36,124 nt of DNA from positions 1-36,124 of the forward strand of contig JAMONS010000070.1 in the NCBI GenBank assembly GCA_027065555.1, read 5' to 3'. A program made the translations under genes and the position numbers. The DNA comes from Hyphomicrobiales bacterium. Lineage in GTDB: Bacteria; Pseudomonadota; Alphaproteobacteria; Rhizobiales; Devosiaceae. Below are positions 34,105 to 36,124 of this stretch, piece after piece. The notes under the pieces are model-generated. The model had not been told where the DNA came from. It saw nothing but the letters and a program-made list of their open reading frames with translations, and made no database searches. Every line of letters starts with the position of its first letter. Positions within the stretch are counted from its first letter, which is position 1.

Positions 34105-35105
34105 TATTCCTCTTTCTTTAATGGGCGCAACATGAGTTGCTCAACAATTTGCTCAATATTGGCGCTATTATTGAGTATCATATTAGTAGCCGAAATTAGC
34201 GGCGCATCTATTTGATATTTATCAACTAATTCAAGCGCAACGGGCGCACTAATAACCCCTTCAGCCAATTTTGCACCCTCATTTAAAATTTGCTGCTTGT
34301 TTTTTCCTTGCCCCAATAATCTTCCAAACAAATAATTCCTAGATTGCTCAGAAGTACAACTAAGAGTGAGATCACCAATGCCAGCCAGTGACACCATGCT
34401 TTGCTTTGTGCCACCCATCTTAACAATAAGTCGCACCATTTCAGCGTAAGCTCTAGCGATTAACGCCGCACGAGCCGATAGGCCAAGCCCCGCTCCCTCA
34501 ACAGCACCACACGCTAATGCATAGACATTTTTTAGCGCTCCAGCCAATTCAATACCAATAATATCGTCATTGCTATAAAGCCGAAGATATTTACTAGAAA
34601 GGGTGCTGGCGATTTTATTGGTTAGTGCATTATTATTTTCTAACCCAGCTAATGTTACAGCCGTAGGCAAGCCAGAGGCCACATCTTTAGCAAAACTTGG
34701 GCCACTAAGAACTAAAGGAATAGCGCTTGGCACAATGGATCTTAAAATTTCACTTTGGCGCATAAGAGTTTTTTCTTCCAATCCCTTAGCACAAAGAATA
34801 ATTGGCTTGCTTGCCAATAGCACCTCATCTATTTCTTGCAACACAATACGAGTAACTTGCGCTGGTACGACCATTAAAATAATATCGCTATTTCTAAGTT
34901 CACCTTTATCGAAATGCGCTTCAATATTATTTGAGAGCTTTTGTTCACCCAAAAACCTTAGATTTTGTCTTGTTTGATTTATTTCTTTAGCGTGCGTCTC
35001 GTCTTGAGTAAAAAGCTTAACCTTATTACCAGCATTAGCGCTGGCTTGTGCCAAAGCAGTGCCCCACGCCCCAGCACCAATAATGCTTATATTTTCAAAG
35101 CTCAT
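34104..35105 (-). CDS. gpsA: NAD(P)-dependent glycerol-3-phosphate dehydrogenase
   Basis: GpsA reduces dihydroxyacetone phosphate to sn-glycerol-3-phosphate, the start of phospholipid synthesis. The nucleotide-binding GAGAWGTALA is at residues 10-19, and CAKGLE and the KNVYALACGAVEG block with the catalytic Lys follow. The 333 residues match the family. It overlaps the tsaD end by 11 bp and the YciI start by 1 bp, so the three genes are tightly coupled. Confidence 0.97.
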   Translation of the reverse strand: MSFENISIIGAGAWGTALAQASANAGNKVKLFTQDETHAKEINQTRQNLRFLGEQKLSNNIEAHFDKGELRNSDIILMVVPAQVTRIVLQEIDEVLLASKPIILCAKGLEEKTLMRQSEILRSIVPSAIPLVLSGPSFAKDVASGLPTAVTLAGLENNNALTNKIASTLSSKYLRLYSNDDIIGIELAGALKNVYALACGAVEGAGLGLSARAALIARAYAEMVRLIVKMGGTKQSMVSLAGIGDLTLSCTSEQSRNYLFGRLLGQGKNKQQILNEGAKLAEGVISAPVALELVDKYQIDAPLISATNMILNNSANIEQIVEQLMLRPLKKEE

Positions 35106-36124
35106 TTTTACGTACCTTCATATCTTCGCTATCTAACGGCCACCTTGGCTTGGCAACAAAATCTAAACCATCACTCGCACCAAGCGCCAACCGCTCAGCC
35201 CCAGCAAAAGCCACCATAGCACCATTATCGGTGCAAAGAGAAATCGGCGGAACTATTAAAGTTGCATTCTGTTGTAGCGCAATTTTATTTAGCGCTTTTG
35301 ATATTTCTTTATTTGCCGCCACTCCACCAGCAACAATAAGCTGACATTTTATATCTGGAAACTCTTGCTTAAACTTAATAATAGCATCGTTAGATCTAGC
35401 TGAAATAATATCAATCACTGCTTGTTGAAATGAAGCGCAAATATCACAAATATCTTGCTCATTAAGCGGCGCAATTTTTTCAGCCTGAAGGCGCACTGCC
35501 GTCTTGAGGCCTGAAAAAGAGAAATCAAGCCGCTTTTCATGTAACAATGGACGAGGAAACTTAAAGCGCTTATTATCCCCTTTTAGTGCCATCTTTTCAA
35601 CTTTTGGGCCCCCCGGCATTCCAAGCGAAAGCATTTTTGCAACCTTATCAAAACATTCACCCAAAGCATCATCAATCGTTGTGCCCCAAAGCTGATAATC
35701 ACCAATATTTTTTACCAATAAAAATTGCGAATGACCGCCAGAAACTAACAACATAAGATATGGAAAACTAACATCATCGCTAAGGCGCGCGCTAAGCGCA
35801 TGTGCCTCTAAATGATTTACTGCAATAAGCGGCTTATTAGTTGCAGCGCTAAGCCCTTTGGCAAATGTTAGTCCCACCAAAACGCCACCAATTAATCCCG
35901 GCCCTGCCGTTGCAGCAATTGCGTCGATTTCATCAAGCCCAATATTTGCCTCTTCAAGCGCTTTTTGTGTAATATTTTCAAGGTGTATAATATGCGATCG
36001 AGCGGCTAATTCTGGCACAACACCACCAAAATCTTTATGTTCTTTAAGTTGGGTTCGAACAATATTAGATAAGATTTCTCCTCTGCCCAAACCGTAATGC
36101 GCAACAACAGAAACCGCCGTTTCA
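35095..36124 (-). CDS. tsaD: tRNA N6-threonylcarbamoyladenosine transferase TsaD (5' end outside window)
   Basis: TsaD transfers the threonylcarbamoyl group to A37 of ANN-decoding tRNAs. The frame is open to the right edge, where it reads ETAVSVVAHYG, the stretch that follows the conserved N-terminal SCD of TsaD. So only about ten to fifteen residues are missing. The metal-binding HLEAH motif and the sugar-kinase-fold motifs GGHSQFLL and GLKTAVR follow, with CTDNGAMVA near the end. An in-frame TTG at 36090 is not the start. It leads a tsaD-gpsA-yciI unit typical of Rhizobiales. Confidence 0.96.
   Translation of the reverse strand, partial: ETAVSVVAHYGLGRGEILSNIVRTQLKEHKDFGGVVPELAARSHIIHLENITQKALEEANIGLDEIDAIAATAGPGLIGGVLVGLTFAKGLSAATNKPLIAVNHLEAHALSARLSDDVSFPYLMLLVSGGHSQFLLVKNIGDYQLWGTTIDDALGECFDKVAKMLSLGMPGGPKVEKMALKGDNKRFKFPRPLLHEKRLDFSFSGLKTAVRLQAEKIAPLNEQDICDICASFQQAVIDIISARSNDAIIKFKQEFPDIKCQLIVAGGVAANKEISKALNKIALQQNATLIVPPISLCTDNGAMVAFAGAERLALGASDGLDFVAKPRWPLDSEDMKVRKNEL

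Overview
This window is an AT-rich chromosomal segment whose gene content and gene order point to an alphaproteobacterium, most likely a low-GC member of the Rhizobiales/Hyphomicrobiales. The evidence is the mutS-glnD-murJ-trpS run, a class I lysyl-tRNA synthetase, an aerobic-type cobaltochelatase (CobN), the ftsEX / zinc-ribbon / CpdR-like neighbourhood, mutM-rpsT next to ubiE-ubiB-dut, and the tsaD-gpsA-YciI and fabA-fabB blocks. The lineage is inferred from gene families and order, not from a marker-gene tree. The genes are tightly packed and look functional. I see no prophage, transposase, CRISPR array or rRNA.

Layout. 1-3656: a cobalt/vitamin B12 unit on the minus strand, made of a cobalamin riboswitch, a lone CbiM-type cobalt permease and cobN (cut off by the left edge). 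3657-12610: a plus-strand run of mutS, glnD, murJ, trpS and a solute-binding protein, with ATGA-type overlaps. 12581-13922: a minus-strand pair, a sterol-desaturase-type hydroxylase and a TerB-like protein. 14070-17037: class I lysK, a universal stress protein and an Nfu iron-sulfur carrier. 17038-17422: a GC-rich repeat block abutting tRNA-Arg(CCU). 17467-21422: an SNase-like protein, an M48 lipoprotein, a CueR-type regulator and NnrS. 21411-23833: ftsE-ftsX-plsC on the minus strand. 24013-26615: a zinc-ribbon membrane protein and a CpdR-like receiver, facing rpsT and mutM. 26701-30539: ubiE-ubiB, a second GC-rich repeat block, dut and a DUF2259 protein. 30593-36124: a minus-strand block of tsaD (cut off by the right edge), gpsA, a YciI protein, a YgjP-type metallopeptidase, fabA, fabB and a DUF1697 protein.

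The most unusual feature is a set of GC-rich, repetitive insertions that stand out sharply from the AT-rich background. One is a 144-bp palindromic element lying exactly in frame inside cobN (codons 427-474), much like the in-frame palindromic elements of Rickettsia. A second is a 27-bp unit repeated three times at the start of lysK. A third is a Leu-Pro hexamer run just after the signal peptide of the solute-binding protein. The last is a roughly 70-nt GC-rich unit, once beside tRNA-Arg and twice (plus a degenerate copy) upstream of dut. Together they suggest that at least two repeat families are spreading through this chromosome, in intergenic space and inside essential or near-essential reading frames.
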